NCBI GenBank assembly: GCA_020073145.1
Contig: JAIQFS010000011.1
Coordinates: 1 to 64,000, forward strand
DNA: 64,000 nt
Reading direction: 5' to 3'
From: Terriglobia bacterium
GTDB taxonomy: Bacteria > Acidobacteriota > Terriglobia > Bryobacterales > Bryobacteraceae
Shown: piece after piece, positions 9,179 through 18,846 of the stretch
How the letters are laid out: every line of letters begins with the position of its first letter
Numbering within the stretch: the stretch's first letter is position 1
Program-made: the position numbers and the translations under genes
The notes under the pieces: generated by a model
Databases searched by the model: none
Seen by the model: the letters and a program-made list of their open reading frames with translations, nothing else
What the model was told of the DNA's origin: nothing

Positions 9179-9631
9179 ATGAATCTGACCGGATTGAAGC
9201 CGCCGGTAGGGCAGAAAAAGAGCCGGAAGCGCATCGGACGCGGCATGGGATCGGGGCACGGCAAAACCGCGACCCGCGGCAGCAAAGGGCAGCACGCCGG
9301 AACCGGATTCGCCCAGAAGCGCGGTTTTGAAGGCGGCCAGATGCCCATCCACCGGCGCTTGCCCAAGCGCGGATTCACCAATATTTTCAAAAAGGAATTC
9401 GCCATCGTCAATCTGGGCCGGCTGGAGAAGCTGGATGGCGATTCGTTCGGAGTCGACCGGCTCGTGGAACTCGGAGTCATCAAGAAACTGGGCGACGGTC
9501 TCAAAATCCTGGGGTCCGGGCAGTTGACGCGTAAAATCACGGTGGAAGCTCACCATTTCTCCAAGTCGGCGCTGGAGAAGATTCAGAAAGCCGGAGGGAC
9601 GGCGCAAGTGATCGGCGCGGCCGCCCAATAG
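9179..9631 (+). CDS. rplO: Large ribosomal subunit protein L15
   Basis: 150 residues, normal. The Gly/Arg-rich N-terminal extension that threads into 23S rRNA is present (KKSRKRIGRGMGSGHGKTAT), followed by FEGGQMPIHRRLPKRGF. The C-terminal domain ends with the usual V-EAHHFSKSALEKI pattern. GGAGCGAG precedes the ATG. secY follows after 21 bp. Confidence 0.97.
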   Translation: MNLTGLKPPVGQKKSRKRIGRGMGSGHGKTATRGSKGQHAGTGFAQKRGFEGGQMPIHRRLPKRGFTNIFKKEFAIVNLGRLEKLDGDSFGVDRLVELGVIKKLGDGLKILGSGQLTRKITVEAHHFSKSALEKIQKAGGTAQVIGAAAQ

Positions 9632-9652
9632 CGCCAGGAATCGAAGGGTGTC

Positions 9653-11050
9653 ATGAGGCTTTTGGAAGCGTTCGCGAATATATTTCGTGTCCCCGATCTC
9701 CGCAAGCGGCTGATGTTCACGCTGGCATTGCTGGCGGTGTATCGTCTCGGCGCCCAAATACCCACTCCCGGCATCAATCCCAAGGTCTTGGAGGATTTCT
9801 TCAATTCGGCCCAGGGGTCGATCTTTGGTTTCTTCGACTTGTTCGCCGGCGGAAACCTACGCCGCCTGACGATCTTCGCCCTGGGCATCATGCCCTACAT
9901 CACGGCGTCGATTATTCTCCAGTTGCTGACGGTGGTCGTCCCGACCCTGGAGAAGCTGCAGAAGGAAGGCGAACTCGGCCGCCGGAAGATCACCCAGTGG
10001 ACGCGCTACCTCACCATTATCCTGTCGGTTCTGCAGTCATTCGGTATCGCGCAGGGCCTCCAGACCATGCAGGGCGGCGTCGTGATCAACCCCGGCATCG
10101 GCTTCGTGGCCATGACCATCATCTCCCTCACCACCGGAAGCGCGTTCATCATGTGGCTGGGTGAGCAGATCAGCGAGCGCGGCGTGGGCAACGGCATGTC
10201 GCTGATCATCTTCACCGGCATTGTGGTCGGCCTGCCCAACGCCATTTCGAATGTTTACCGCAACGCGTTCGTCACCCATGAATGGGGCGTGCTGACCTTA
10301 ATCGCTTTGCTGGTCATGATGGTGGCGGTGGTTGCGTTCATCGTCCTGGTGGAACGCGGTGAGCGGCGCATCCCGGTGCAGTATGCCAAGCGCGTGGTTG
10401 GCCGGCGAGTAATGGGCGGCCAGTCCACCCATATGCCTCTCAAGGTCAATGCGGGCGGCGTGATTCCGGTCATTTTCGCTTCTTCCATCCTCGCCTTCCC
10501 GCAGACTCTGGCGGCCGTTCCCGCCGTGAAGAACATGGCCTGGTTGTCGAGCACGCTGCGCAGCATTCAGCACGGCGAGCCGCTTTATTACGCGCTCTTT
10601 GTGGCGGGCATTATCTTCTTCTGTTTTTTCTACGTTTCCATCATCTTCAACCCCAATGAAGCAGCCGACAACATGCGCAAGTACGGCGGTTTCATTCCGG
10701 GAATCCGGCCCGGCCGCAACACAGCCGATTACATGAACACCATCCTGACGAAAATCACGGTGGTCGGCGGCATCTACCTGTCGATTCTCTGCCTGATCCC
10801 GGACATCATGATTTCGGGCATCAAGCTGAATCACCTGCCGTTGGTAGGCAACTGGATCGACACTGTGTTTCCACGGTTCCTGCTGGAAGGGCTCAACGTA
10901 CAGTTCTATTTTGGCGGCACCTCGCTGTTGATTGTGGTGGGCGTGGCGATGGATACGATCAACCAAATCGAAGCGCAGCTCATCATGCGCCATTACGAAG
11001 GGTTTACGCCCCGGTCAGGACGAATTAAAGGCCGCAGGAGCACGTTCTAG
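9653..11050 (+). CDS. secY: Protein translocase channel subunit SecY
   Basis: 465 residues with the ten membrane segments of SecY, somewhat longer than the E. coli 443. FANIFRVPDLRKRLMFTL starts the cytoplasmic N-terminus; the plug/TM2 region contains GIMPYITASIILQLL, and GERRIPVQYAKR is the cytoplasmic loop that contacts SecA and the ribosome. FIPGIRPGRNTADY marks the loop before TM8. It ends with the short basic tail GRIKGRRSTF. It forms the inner-membrane export pore with SecE and SecG, which are not in the window. Confidence 0.97.
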   Translation: MRLLEAFANIFRVPDLRKRLMFTLALLAVYRLGAQIPTPGINPKVLEDFFNSAQGSIFGFFDLFAGGNLRRLTIFALGIMPYITASIILQLLTVVVPTLEKLQKEGELGRRKITQWTRYLTIILSVLQSFGIAQGLQTMQGGVVINPGIGFVAMTIISLTTGSAFIMWLGEQISERGVGNGMSLIIFTGIVVGLPNAISNVYRNAFVTHEWGVLTLIALLVMMVAVVAFIVLVERGERRIPVQYAKRVVGRRVMGGQSTHMPLKVNAGGVIPVIFASSILAFPQTLAAVPAVKNMAWLSSTLRSIQHGEPLYYALFVAGIIFFCFFYVSIIFNPNEAADNMRKYGGFIPGIRPGRNTADYMNTILTKITVVGGIYLSILCLIPDIMISGIKLNHLPLVGNWIDTVFPRFLLEGLNVQFYFGGTSLLIVVGVAMDTINQIEAQLIMRHYEGFTPRSGRIKGRRSTF

Positions 11051-11063
11051 GATGGACGCCAGA

Positions 11064-11091
11064 AGGCAAAAGGCAAGAGGCAAAGGGCAAA
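11064..11091 (+). repeat. Four tandem 7-bp units between secY and adk
   Basis: AGGCAAA, AGGCAAG, AGGCAAA and GGGCAAA stand head to tail in the 120 bp spacer between secY and adk. The purine-rich array is in none of the operon's genes. It is a simple tandem heptamer repeat that could vary in copy number by slippage; no regulatory role is visible. Confidence 0.7.
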
Positions 11092-11170
11092 GGACGAGAG
11101 TAAACCGGAGCCTGGGCGCTTTTGATGGGCGATGCCGCACCAACGACCGCGGCATAGCCGCTGACTCTTT

Positions 11171-11836
11171 GTGAACGCACTCGTTTTGTTTGGCTCCCCA
11201 GGTTCGGGAAAAGGCACGCAGGCCAGGTTGCTGCATCAGTGCCTGGCGATTCCGCACGTGTCGACGGGCGATATGCTGCGCGCGCAGGCGGCCGAGGTGG
11301 GGAGTGAAGTGGTCGCCACGATGCATGCCGGCGCGCTGGTTTCCGATCAAGTGGTGAATCGGATGGTGGAAGAGCGGCTGACCGAGCCGGACGCGGGTAA
11401 GGGGTTTATTTTAGACGGTTATCCCCGCACCCAGGCGCAGGCGGCGCACCTTTGCAACTGGTTCGATGAGCGGGGAATCCGCGAGTTGGTGATTCATCTC
11501 GCGGTTGATTACAATATTATTATCGCCCGTTTGACTGGCCGCAGGCAGTGTCCGGCGTGTGGAACTCTGTATAACATCAATTCCAAACCGCCTCGCGTGG
11601 ATGAGTTGTGCGATTTGGATGGTCACACGCTGGTAATTCGGGACGATGACGGGGAATCGGTGATCCGTGAGCGTCTGGACGCCTATGAGCGCCAGACTCG
11701 GCCGGTGCTGGAGTATTTTCGCTCGGCCGGCCGCCGGATTCACGAAGTGGACGCTAGTAACGGTTCTCCCGAAACGATTTTTCAGAAGATTCGCCAGTCG
11801 TTGAATTCGCATGATCGTTCGAAAAACGGCCGCTGA
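11171..11836 (+). CDS. adk: Adenylate kinase, zinc-lid form
   Basis: 221 residues from a GTG start; no strong Shine-Dalgarno is visible. It interconverts ATP + AMP and 2 ADP. The P-loop GSPGSGKGTQ is at residues 8-17, STGDMLR binds AMP, and DGYPRT is the usual DGFPRT motif. The long LID carries Cys-x2-Cys (CPAC), then Cys-x2-Asp (CDLD) 16 residues on, the Cys3-Asp zinc site known from Bacillus adenylate kinase. The last 26 bp overlap map. Confidence 0.96.
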   Translation: MNALVLFGSPGSGKGTQARLLHQCLAIPHVSTGDMLRAQAAEVGSEVVATMHAGALVSDQVVNRMVEERLTEPDAGKGFILDGYPRTQAQAAHLCNWFDERGIRELVIHLAVDYNIIIARLTGRRQCPACGTLYNINSKPPRVDELCDLDGHTLVIRDDDGESVIRERLDAYERQTRPVLEYFRSAGRRIHEVDASNGSPETIFQKIRQSLNSHDRSKNGR

Positions 11837-12581
11837 ACTCGAAAAAATGCGAGCAAGCGGCCTGCTGGTTTGGCGGGTCTTGCAGAAGCTGAAGGAGATG
11901 GCGACGGAAGGTGTCAGTACGATGGACCTTGAAGTGGCTGCCGAGAAGATGATCGCGGAGGCGGGCGCCCGGCCGGCCTTCAAAGGCTACTTCGTGCCAG
12001 CCGCCGGTGAGGCCTATAAGTTTGTGTTGTGTACTTCGGTGAACGACGAGATCGTCCATGGGATGCCCAATCCCAAGCGGATCCTGAAGAAGGGCGACAT
12101 TGTCTCGATCGATACCGGGGTGAAGCTGGATGGATATTACGGCGATTCAGCCATCACGGTGCCCGTTGGGGAAGTGGGCGAGGAAACCGTGAAGCTGCTG
12201 GATGTGACCCGCGAGTCCTTGGAGCGGGCCATCGGTCAGGTGCGGGCAGGGAATCGGCTGTTTGATGTGTGCGGAGCGGTGGAGCAACACGTCACCAACA
12301 ACGGGTTTTCGATCGTGCGGGAATATGTGGGCCACGGCATTGGGACTCAGCTCCATGAGGAGCCGCAGGTTCCCAACTACGTGGACCGCAAGAATGAAAA
12401 TCCGCGGCTAAAGGAAGGCATGGTTCTGGCCGTGGAGCCAATGGTGAACGCCGGACGGCCAGAGGCCGTGGTGTTGAAGGACCGGTGGACGGCCGTGACG
12501 AAGGATGGCAGGAATTCGGCCCACTTCGAGCATTGTGTGGCAGTGACCGAGAACGGTCCGTGGGTTTTGACAAGGCCGTGA
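11811..12581 (+). CDS. map: Methionine aminopeptidase, type I
   Basis: 256 residues, normal for type Ia. It removes the initiator Met. The five metal ligands are in place: Asp in SIDTG, Asp in YYGDSA, His in GHGIG, Glu in VEPM and Glu in HFEH. The gene starts inside adk (26 bp overlap, +1 relative frame) and its stop overlaps the infA start, so adk, map and infA are translationally linked. Confidence 0.97.
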   Translation: MIVRKTAAELEKMRASGLLVWRVLQKLKEMATEGVSTMDLEVAAEKMIAEAGARPAFKGYFVPAAGEAYKFVLCTSVNDEIVHGMPNPKRILKKGDIVSIDTGVKLDGYYGDSAITVPVGEVGEETVKLLDVTRESLERAIGQVRAGNRLFDVCGAVEQHVTNNGFSIVREYVGHGIGTQLHEEPQVPNYVDRKNENPRLKEGMVLAVEPMVNAGRPEAVVLKDRWTAVTKDGRNSAHFEHCVAVTENGPWVLTRP

Positions 12582-12787
12582 AAGTGGAAGCCACGGTGGT
12601 GGAGGAACGGCCCCGTGCGGTGTATAAGGTTTTGCTGGAGAATCAGCATCAGGTTCTAGCCCACCTGGTGGGCATGGTGAAACGGAATTTCGTCCGGCTG
12701 GCGCCGGGCGACCGGGTCGAGGTGGAGTTGGCGCCGCACGATCCGACGCGCGGCAGAATCGTGCGGAAGCTGGGGAAAACGATATGA
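12578..12787 (+). CDS. infA: Translation initiation factor IF-1
   Basis: 69 residues from the GTG at 12578, which overlaps the map stop (GTGA). The S1-like OB fold is clear: [19 protein letters not shown], then [20 protein letters not shown] and [16 protein letters not shown]. The usual MAKED lead is missing, so the protein begins directly at the first strand; an upstream in-frame GTG exists but lies inside map. IF-1 blocks the A site during initiation. Its stop overlaps rpmJ (ATGA). Confidence 0.92.
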   Translation: MKVEATVVEERPRAVYKVLLENQHQVLAHLVGMVKRNFVRLAPGDRVEVELAPHDPTRGRIVRKLGKTI

Positions 12788-12897
12788 AGGTACGAGCGTC
12801 CGTGAAAAAGATTTGCGATAAGTGCAAGGTGATCCATCGCGAAGGCGTGGTGCGGGTCATCTGCGTAAACCCCAAACACAAGCAGAGGCAGGGGTAA
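12784..12897 (+). CDS. rpmJ: Large ribosomal subunit protein L36
   Basis: A 37-residue protein starting [15 protein letters not shown] and ending NPKHKQRQG. Cys11, Cys14, Cys27 and His32 form the CCCH zinc site of the zinc-binding L36 type. The position between infA and rpsM is canonical. It overlaps infA by 4 bp. Confidence 0.96.
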   Translation: MKVRASVKKICDKCKVIHREGVVRVICVNPKHKQRQG

Positions 12898-12910
12898 GAG
12901 AGGAACAACC

Positions 12911-13297
12911 ATGGCACGTTTAGCCGGTGTGGATCTGCCGCCCGCGAAGAGGGCCGAGATCGGGCTGACTTATATCTACGGCATTGGCCGTACCCGTTCC
13001 CGCTCGCTCCTGCATCGGGCCGGCATCGATTTCGACAAGAAGGTGCGCGATTTGACCGAAGATGAGGTCAACCGCGTGCGCACGATCCTGGAAGAGGAAG
13101 GCGCGGTGGAAGGCGATCTGCGCAAAGAAGTCTCGATGAACATTAAGCGCCACATCGAGATGGGTTCGTACCGGGGGTTGCGGCACCGCCGCGGTCTGCC
13201 GGTGCGCGGCCAGCGTTCGCATACCAATGCCCGCACGCGCAAAGGCCCGCGCCGCGGAACCATTGCCAACAAGAAGAAGGCCAGCGCAAAGACATAG
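12911..13297 (+). CDS. rpsM: Small ribosomal subunit protein S13
   Basis: 128 residues. [14 protein letters not shown] starts the protein; [16 protein letters not shown] is the helix-hairpin region and [20 protein letters not shown] the C-terminal signature. The basic tail reaches tRNA in the P site. GAGAGGAAC precedes the ATG. Confidence 0.97.
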   Translation: MARLAGVDLPPAKRAEIGLTYIYGIGRTRSRSLLHRAGIDFDKKVRDLTEDEVNRVRTILEEEGAVEGDLRKEVSMNIKRHIEMGSYRGLRHRRGLPVRGQRSHTNARTRKGPRRGTIANKKKASAKT

Positions 13298-13306
13298 CGG
13301 AGACGT

Positions 13307-13714
13307 ATGGCGAAGGCACCAGCGAAAACAGGCAAGAAGAAGAGCTTCAAGAAAAAAGAAAAGCGCGTTGTCCATACCGGCATCGTGCATATCCAGGCCA
13401 CGTTCAACAACACCATCGTGACCATTGCCGACCAGGAAGGGAACACCGTCTCCTGGTCCAGCGCCGGCTCGCTCGGATATCGCGGGTCGAGGAAAGGCAC
13501 GCCGTTCGCCGCCCAGCAGGCCTCTCTGACGGCGGCCAACAAAGCGGTAGAAAGCGGGTTGCGGTCGGTCGAAGTGCGGGTCAGCGGTCCCGGTTCGGGC
13601 CGCGAATCCGCCGTACGCGCGCTTTCCACCGCGGGCATCGAAGTCCGGGCCATCAAGGACGTCACTCCGATTCCGCATAACGGTTGCCGTCCGCCCAAGA
13701 AGCGGCGCGTGTAG
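13307..13714 (+). CDS. rpsK: Small ribosomal subunit protein S11
   Basis: 135 residues with a Lys-rich N-terminal lead. [32 protein letters not shown] and the C-terminal [18 protein letters not shown] are all diagnostic. S11 shapes the platform of the 30S. A 131 bp spacer with nothing recognisable follows before rpsD, the largest gap inside the alpha part of the operon. Confidence 0.97.
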   Translation: MAKAPAKTGKKKSFKKKEKRVVHTGIVHIQATFNNTIVTIADQEGNTVSWSSAGSLGYRGSRKGTPFAAQQASLTAANKAVESGLRSVEVRVSGPGSGRESAVRALSTAGIEVRAIKDVTPIPHNGCRPPKKRRV

Positions 13715-13845
13715 GCGTTCCGTAGCCGCGACCGTAAGGAAGCGGTTTTGATTCAGCCCTTTACGAGAAGGGGCGAGTAGCAGTAAGCGGGAAGAAGGCC
13801 GGCCAGGCTGTAAACCGCACCTGAAAGAAAGGTAAGGAGAATCAA

Positions 13846-14478
13846 TTGGCACGATACATCGGCCCGGTTTGCCGGCAATGCCGGCGCGAGGGCATGAAAC
13901 TCTATCTGAAGGGCGAGCGCTGCCATACGGAAAAGTGCGCCATCGAAAAGCGCAACTTCGTTCCCGGGCAGCACGGCAAGGACCGCAAGGCGAAGATCGT
14001 AGGCTACGGCCTCCAACTCCGCGAAAAACAGAAGGTGCGCCGCATCTACGGGGTTCTGGAGACGCAGTTCCGCAATACCTACGAGAAGGCTGCGCACGCG
14101 AAAGGCATCACCGGCGACAACCTGATGTCGGCTCTGGAACGGCGGCTCGACAGCGTGATCTACCGCATGGGTTTCGGCACCAGCCGCGCCCAGGCCCGCC
14201 AGATCGTGCGGCACGGCCATATTGAGGTCAACGGCCGCAAGTGCAATATTCCGTCGGCGCAAGTCAAGGTTGGCGATGTGGTTTCGGTCCGCGAATCCAG
14301 CAAGAACCATCCGACCATTCTGGCGGCGCGCGACGCCACCGCACACGCCCCGGCCCCGAACTGGATCGATGTGGATCGCGAGGCGTTAAAGGGTCGCATT
14401 CAGAGCTTGCCCAAGCGGGACGAGCTCGTGCAGATTCAGTTGAACGAGCAGCTTATCGTCGAGTTGTATTCGAAATAA
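13846..14478 (+). CDS. rpsD: Small ribosomal subunit protein S4, zinc-binding type
   Basis: 210 residues from a TTG start, which is preceded by a strong GGTAAGGAGA Shine-Dalgarno. [20 protein letters not shown] follows. Cys9, Cys12, Cys26 and Cys31 make the N-terminal zinc knuckle of the C+ S4 type. The S4 RNA-binding domain is at [21 protein letters not shown]4 nucleates 30S assembly and in E. coli represses the alpha operon. Confidence 0.96.
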   Translation: MARYIGPVCRQCRREGMKLYLKGERCHTEKCAIEKRNFVPGQHGKDRKAKIVGYGLQLREKQKVRRIYGVLETQFRNTYEKAAHAKGITGDNLMSALERRLDSVIYRMGFGTSRAQARQIVRHGHIEVNGRKCNIPSAQVKVGDVVSVRESSKNHPTILAARDATAHAPAPNWIDVDREALKGRIQSLPKRDELVQIQLNEQLIVELYSK

Positions 14479-14490
14479 AGATTTTTTGAG

Positions 14491-14507
14491 GCGGGTTTCA
14501 AACCCGC
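14491..14507. repeat. 17-bp palindrome between rpsD and rpoA
   Basis: GCGGGTT-TCA-AACCCGC, a perfect 7 bp stem with a 3-base centre, lies 12 bp after the rpsD stop, just before the rpoA Shine-Dalgarno. It has the same layout (seven-base arms, short TTxxxAA-type core) as palindromes at 52,992, 59,536 and 63,226. It could lower or separate rpoA expression from the genes before it. Confidence 0.6.
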
Positions 14508-14524
14508 CCGTAATGAGGTTTTCT

Positions 14525-15568
14525 ATGTTTAAAGGCTTCCAAAAACCCAAACGGTTAGTCGCCAATACTGAGACTTTGACGGAACGGTATGGCATGTTCA
14601 CCGCCCAGCCCTTTCAACGCGGCTTTGGCACCACCATCGGCAACAGTCTGCGGCGCGTCCTGTTGAGCTCCATCGAAGGGGCCGCCATCACGGCGGTTCG
14701 CATCGAAGGCGTCGAGCACGAGTTCAGCCCCATCCCGGGCGTCGTGGAAGACGCCACCGACATCATCCTCAACCTCAAGCAGATTCCGTTCAAGATCATG
14801 GGAGAGGGTGTAAAGACCGTGCGCCTGACCGTCGAGCACAACGGAGATGTGCGAAGCGGCCAGATTGAGACGGATGCCGACGTCGAAGTGCTCGACCGGG
14901 ATGTCCACATTGCGACCGTCAGCGAAGGCGGCAAGCTGTCCATCGAGATGCGCCTGAAGACCGGCCGCGGCTACGTCAGCGCCGACAAGAACTTCGATGA
15001 AGATCTGGCGCTCGGCTACATTCCCATTGATTCGGTGCATTCACCCGTGCGCAAGGTCAACTTCGCGGTTGAGGCCGCGCGCCTCGGCCAAATGACCGAC
15101 TACGATAAGCTGACCCTCGAAGTCTGGACCAACGGCGCCGTTTCGCCCCAGGATTCCATTGGCTACGCCGCCAAGCTCCTCAAGGACCACATGTCCATCT
15201 TCATCAACTTTGAGGAAGTGGCCGAGGCCTCCGAGGAAGTCTCCGAACGCGGGCTGGACAAGATCAACGAGGTCTTGAACCGTTCCGTGGAAGAGCTGGA
15301 GCTGAGCGTTCGCTCTTACAATTGCCTCAAGAACGCCAATATTCAGACCATCGGCGAACTGATTCAGAAGACCGAAGCGGAGATGCTGCGCACCAAGAAC
15401 TTCGGCCGCAAGTCGCTCAACGAAATCAAGGAGATTCTGGCCAACATGGGCCTCTCGCTGGGCATGCGTATTGACCAGCACGGACGCCTGGTCGCTCCGC
15501 CGCCTTCCTCTGGCATGTCCATGGACATGGGCCCGGAAGAGAACGAGCAAGGGCCGTACCCGGAGTAG
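14525..15568 (+). CDS. rpoA: RNA polymerase alpha subunit
   Basis: 347 residues from the ATG at 14525, which has GAGG 6 bp upstream; an ATG 12 bp earlier is possible but lacks this spacing. The N-terminal dimerisation domain contains [20 protein letters not shown] and [16 protein letters not shown]. The C-terminal domain, which contacts UP elements and activators, has [19 protein letters not shown] and [19 protein letters not shown] short Pro/Met-rich tail follows. Confidence 0.98.
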   Translation: MFKGFQKPKRLVANTETLTERYGMFTAQPFQRGFGTTIGNSLRRVLLSSIEGAAITAVRIEGVEHEFSPIPGVVEDATDIILNLKQIPFKIMGEGVKTVRLTVEHNGDVRSGQIETDADVEVLDRDVHIATVSEGGKLSIEMRLKTGRGYVSADKNFDEDLALGYIPIDSVHSPVRKVNFAVEAARLGQMTDYDKLTLEVWTNGAVSPQDSIGYAAKLLKDHMSIFINFEEVAEASEEVSERGLDKINEVLNRSVEELELSVRSYNCLKNANIQTIGELIQKTEAEMLRTKNFGRKSLNEIKEILANMGLSLGMRIDQHGRLVAPPPSSGMSMDMGPEENEQGPYPE

Positions 15569-15571
15569 CTC

Positions 15572-16024
15572 ATGAGACATAAAGTTGCCGGATTTAAACT
15601 CAAGCGGCCGGTAGACAGCCGCAACGCGCTCCTGCGGAATCTCGTTACCAGCGTGATTGAGCACGAGCGCGTGATCACGACCGTGCCCAAGGCCAAGGCC
15701 GTCCGCCCGCTGGTGGAAAAGATGATCACGCTGGCCAAGGCGGACACGCTCCACACCCGGCGTCAGGCGGCGGCAGTGCTGCGGACGCCGGATTCGGTCA
15801 AGAAGCTCTTCGACACGCTCGGCACGCGATTCGGCCAGCGCAATGGGGGCTATACTCGCATTACGCGCCTCAGACCGCGCAAGGGCGACGGCGCCGAGCA
15901 AGCCATGATCGAGTTGGTGGGTTCCGAACTCGTCAAGCGCGCCGCGGACCGTGCCAAACGCCGCGAGGAGCGCCTCAAAGCTCAGCGCGAAGGCCGCGAA
16001 GGCGAAGAGGAAACGGCAGAATAG
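15572..16024 (+). CDS. rplQ: Large ribosomal subunit protein L17
   Basis: 150 residues, longer than the usual 115-130 because of a charged tail of about 28 residues rich in Arg, Glu and Lys. [20 protein letters not shown], the [20 protein letters not shown] block and [18 protein letters not shown] are diagnostic. It is the last gene of the superoperon; a hairpin follows, then the convergent kinase gene. Confidence 0.96.
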   Translation: MRHKVAGFKLKRPVDSRNALLRNLVTSVIEHERVITTVPKAKAVRPLVEKMITLAKADTLHTRRQAAAVLRTPDSVKKLFDTLGTRFGQRNGGYTRITRLRPRKGDGAEQAMIELVGSELVKRAADRAKRREERLKAQREGREGEEETAE

Positions 16025-16032
16025 GCAGGTGG

Positions 16033-16050
16033 GGCAGGCATTAGCCTGCC
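16033..16050. repeat. 18-bp inverted repeat after rplQ
   Basis: GGCAGGC-ATTA-GCCTGCC, a perfect 7 bp stem with a four-base loop, lies 8 bp after the rplQ stop in the 33 bp between it and the convergent kinase stop. It may end transcription of the ribosomal operon, but only a weak T stretch follows. It resembles the dispersed palindromes listed elsewhere. Confidence 0.55.
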
Positions 16051-16057
16051 TCTTGCC

Positions 16058-18688
16058 CTACTTCCGCAAACCCGCCTGCCAGTTCGAAACCACCGTCAAT
16101 GGCGTCGCGTTCCCTGCCGCGCCCGAGAGAATGATCAGGAACCGCTGACCGTCCGGCGTCACGTCGAACTGGCGCAGCCCGCCGTTCCCAAAATCAGCGC
16201 GGAACAGCATTCGCGGCGCCTCGGCCCGAATCCCTTGCGGCCCAGCCTGAAGCGCCACGGCCATCATCATTCCCGAACCATCGCTGGTTTCGTAGTACAG
16301 TTCTTTTCCGTCTCCCCGCCACCGGACATCGTAGCCGCTGCCATTAGAGACTTGCCATCGTCCCGCTGGCCCGCCGCTACCAGGGAACGCTTGCACATAG
16401 ATCTCGGCGTGACCGGAATCGTTCGAGGAGTAGGCCACCCACCGTCCATCTGGGGAGACCGCCCCCGTGCTTTCTTCGAACTGCGTCTTCACTACGGCGA
16501 TCGGTTTCCGGTCGCCTTCTAGTGGCAGCGCCATCAAGTCCCTTCCCGTTCCCGGGTTTTCCTCGCGGTAGAGCAGGTACTTGCCGTCTTTGCTCCAGCC
16601 CAGCAGCGACTTGGGATTTCCGCCTTCGGTCAGGCGTTCCTCCTGGCCGGCCCCGGATGCCGGTTTCCGGTACAGTTGCAACACGCCGCCGTCGCGGGGG
16701 GACGAGAACGCCACCTGCGTGCCGTCGGGCGACCAGGCGGGCAATGCGTCCTTGGCCGCGTCGAACGTCAGCCGTGTGGTGATCCCGCCCCGGAATTCCC
16801 GTACCCAGATATCCCAGTTGGTTTGGCTCGGTTCCAACCTTTCTAGGGCCACCCGCTCCCCGCCTGGCGCCAGGGCCAGGCTTCGCACCACCTCGGCCGG
16901 CGAAGCCGCACCGAGGGTCTTCCCATCCCGGCCGATCCACACCGTCTGCACGGGGGCCGCCGATGGAGCCGCGAAATAGGTCAGCAAACCTGCATCGGAC
17001 GCCCAGTACGATGCCCGTACCGTGTTCGACGGATTCCGTCCGATCTCCTCCGCCACCGACACCGGATCGCCCCCAAGTTCCAGCGAATCCGCGTTGAAGC
17101 GTTGGGCCACCAGCGTCTGGCCTTGCAGCCACAGCAGGTACCCCGGATACGCGCCGCGAGGCGAAACATACACGGCTTTGGCGGACGTCCGCACAATCTG
17201 CTTCCGTTGTTCCGGATTGCGCAGAGAACTGGCATACACCCCTTGCACCTTCTCGTCCGCGCTGGCGACGAAGTACAGAAAACGGTTGCCGTCCGCAAGG
17301 AACTGCGGGTACCCGTGGCCGGACTCCTTCCCCGTCACTTTGGTGAGGGCGGTCACGCCGCCACCCGAAGCGGAAACCCGCTGCAGGCCCGCCGCGCTGC
17401 CAAATAGGATCACGCCGTCACGGTTCCAGGCGCCTGTGGGCGTCACCGCGGACTGCGCGGTTTCACCCAGCGTCAGCGGAGCGCCGCCGGTGATCTCGAT
17501 CCGCTGCAGCTTGCCTTTCGCAGAAAAGACCAGCGACCGGCTGTCGGGGGACCAGGTGGGATAATTGGCGTCCTCCGTGCTAGGCAACTGCCGCGCCGCC
17601 AGTGAATCCAGCGGCCTCAGCCAAAGGGAAGGCGCCAGCTTGCTGCGCACCGTAACCACCACGTAACGCCCGTCCGGCGAGACCGCGAAGCCGGCGTACT
17701 CATCGGTGAAGGTGGTGTCCGCCGGCGCGGGCAGAAGAAACTTCACAGCCTGACCCTCGGGAGGCGTTTCGCGAAAATGCACGAACCCCAGAGCTGCTAA
17801 ACCGGCCACAGCCGCCGCGGCCACCGCCCAAGGCCACCACGCGAACCGCGCGGCCGGTACCGCTACCACCGCCGCCGCCGGAGCCGCCGTTGCGTCCAGC
17901 AGCAGCGCCACTCCGCTGATATCGCGCAGCCGTTTCTTCGGGTCCTTCTCCAGGCACTTCTCGATCAACCGCCGCACCGCCGCCGGCGCGCCGCTCAAAT
18001 CCGGCTTATCCCGCACCACCGCCGCCAGCGTCTCGGTCAGGTCCTCGCCTTCGAACAACCGCTTGCCGGTGAGCAATTCATACAGCACCACCCCGAACGC
18101 CCAGATGTCGGCCCGCTTGTCCACATTGCCGCCCTTGGCCTGCTCGGGCGCCATGTACGCCGCGGTTCCCAGAATGATGCCTGCCCGCGTCGCCGCCATG
18201 CTCAGCGTCGGCGAATTCTCCTGCGACGCTTCGCCGCTGGCGGCCGTAACTATTTTGGCCAGCCCAAAGTCCAGCACCTTGACCGTGCCTTCGGGGGTGA
18301 CTTTGATGTTTCCCGGCTTCAGGTCGCGGTGCACGATTCCTCGGTCGTGCGCCGCTTCCAGCGCGTCGGCCACCTGCCGCGCAATCTGAAGGGCTGCCTC
18401 CAGTTCCATCGGCCCCTGGGACGATGCGCCTTCCACGTACTCCATCACCAGGTAGTTCGGGCCGACGTCGTAGAGCGTGCAAATGTTGGGATGGTTGAGC
18501 GCGGCCACCGCCCGGGCCTCCCGCTCGAAGCGCTCGTTGAAGCGCTCCTTCGAGATCTTGATCGCGACGTCCCGCCCCAAACGCGGATCCCGCGCCCGAT
18601 ACACCTCTCCCATCCCACCAGCACCGATCGCCGACAGGACTTCGTAAGGACCGAGTTTGTCACCGGTTTGGAGGGCCATGAATCCCAT
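16058..18688 (-). CDS. Ser/Thr protein kinase with C-terminal beta-propeller
   Basis: 876 residues. The ATG at 18688 has GGAG 8 bp upstream; ATG 18679 is an alternative. Residues about 14-275 are a Hanks-type kinase: [10 protein letters not shown]-loop, Lys44 in [12 protein letters not shown] at 120-127, DFG at 140-142 and YMAPEQ. A single membrane segment follows ([21 protein letters not shown] without its last residue), so the kinase is cytoplasmic and the rest outside. The outer part has repeated WSPDxxxLVFS-type blades, as in TolB/WD40-like propellers. This layout is abundant in Acidobacteriota. Substrate and ligand are unknown. It lies 158 bp downstream of two selenoprotein-like genes on the same strand and could be co-transcribed. 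Confidence 0.93.
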   Translation of the reverse strand: MGFMALQTGDKLGPYEVLSAIGAGGMGEVYRARDPRLGRDVAIKISKERFNERFEREARAVAALNHPNICTLYDVGPNYLVMEYVEGASSQGPMELEAALQIARQVADALEAAHDRGIVHRDLKPGNIKVTPEGTVKVLDFGLAKIVTAASGEASQENSPTLSMAATRAGIILGTAAYMAPEQAKGGNVDKRADIWAFGVVLYELLTGKRLFEGEDLTETLAAVVRDKPDLSGAPAAVRRLIEKCLEKDPKKRLRDISGVALLLDATAAPAAAVVAVPAARFAWWPWAVAAAAVAGLAALGFVHFRETPPEGQAVKFLLPAPADTTFTDEYAGFAVSPDGRYVVVTVRSKLAPSLWLRPLDSLAARQLPSTEDANYPTWSPDSRSLVFSAKGKLQRIEITGGAPLTLGETAQSAVTPTGAWNRDGVILFGSAAGLQRVSASGGGVTALTKVTGKESGHGYPQFLADGNRFLYFVASADEKVQGVYASSLRNPEQRKQIVRTSAKAVYVSPRGAYPGYLLWLQGQTLVAQRFNADSLELGGDPVSVAEEIGRNPSNTVRASYWASDAGLLTYFAAPSAAPVQTVWIGRDGKTLGAASPAEVVRSLALAPGGERVALERLEPSQTNWDIWVREFRGGITTRLTFDAAKDALPAWSPDGTQVAFSSPRDGGVLQLYRKPASGAGQEERLTEGGNPKSLLGWSKDGKYLLYREENPGTGRDLMALPLEGDRKPIAVVKTQFEESTGAVSPDGRWVAYSSNDSGHAEIYVQAFPGSGGPAGRWQVSNGSGYDVRWRGDGKELYYETSDGSGMMMAVALQAGPQGIRAEAPRMLFRADFGNGGLRQFDVTPDGQRFLIILSGAAGNATPLTVVSNWQAGLRK

Positions 18689-18846
18689 CAATTCTACTCC
18701 AGCAGCCACAGCCCTTGGAATTTCTTTTCCGTTTTCTTCCGGGGGAAGTCGCGGCGTTTCCGGCTGCTCTAGATCAGGACGGGAGAACCGCCTTAAGTCT
18801 TCTGCGAGTGAATCGACTGCGGCCGGCGCGATTCAGGTCGATGCGC

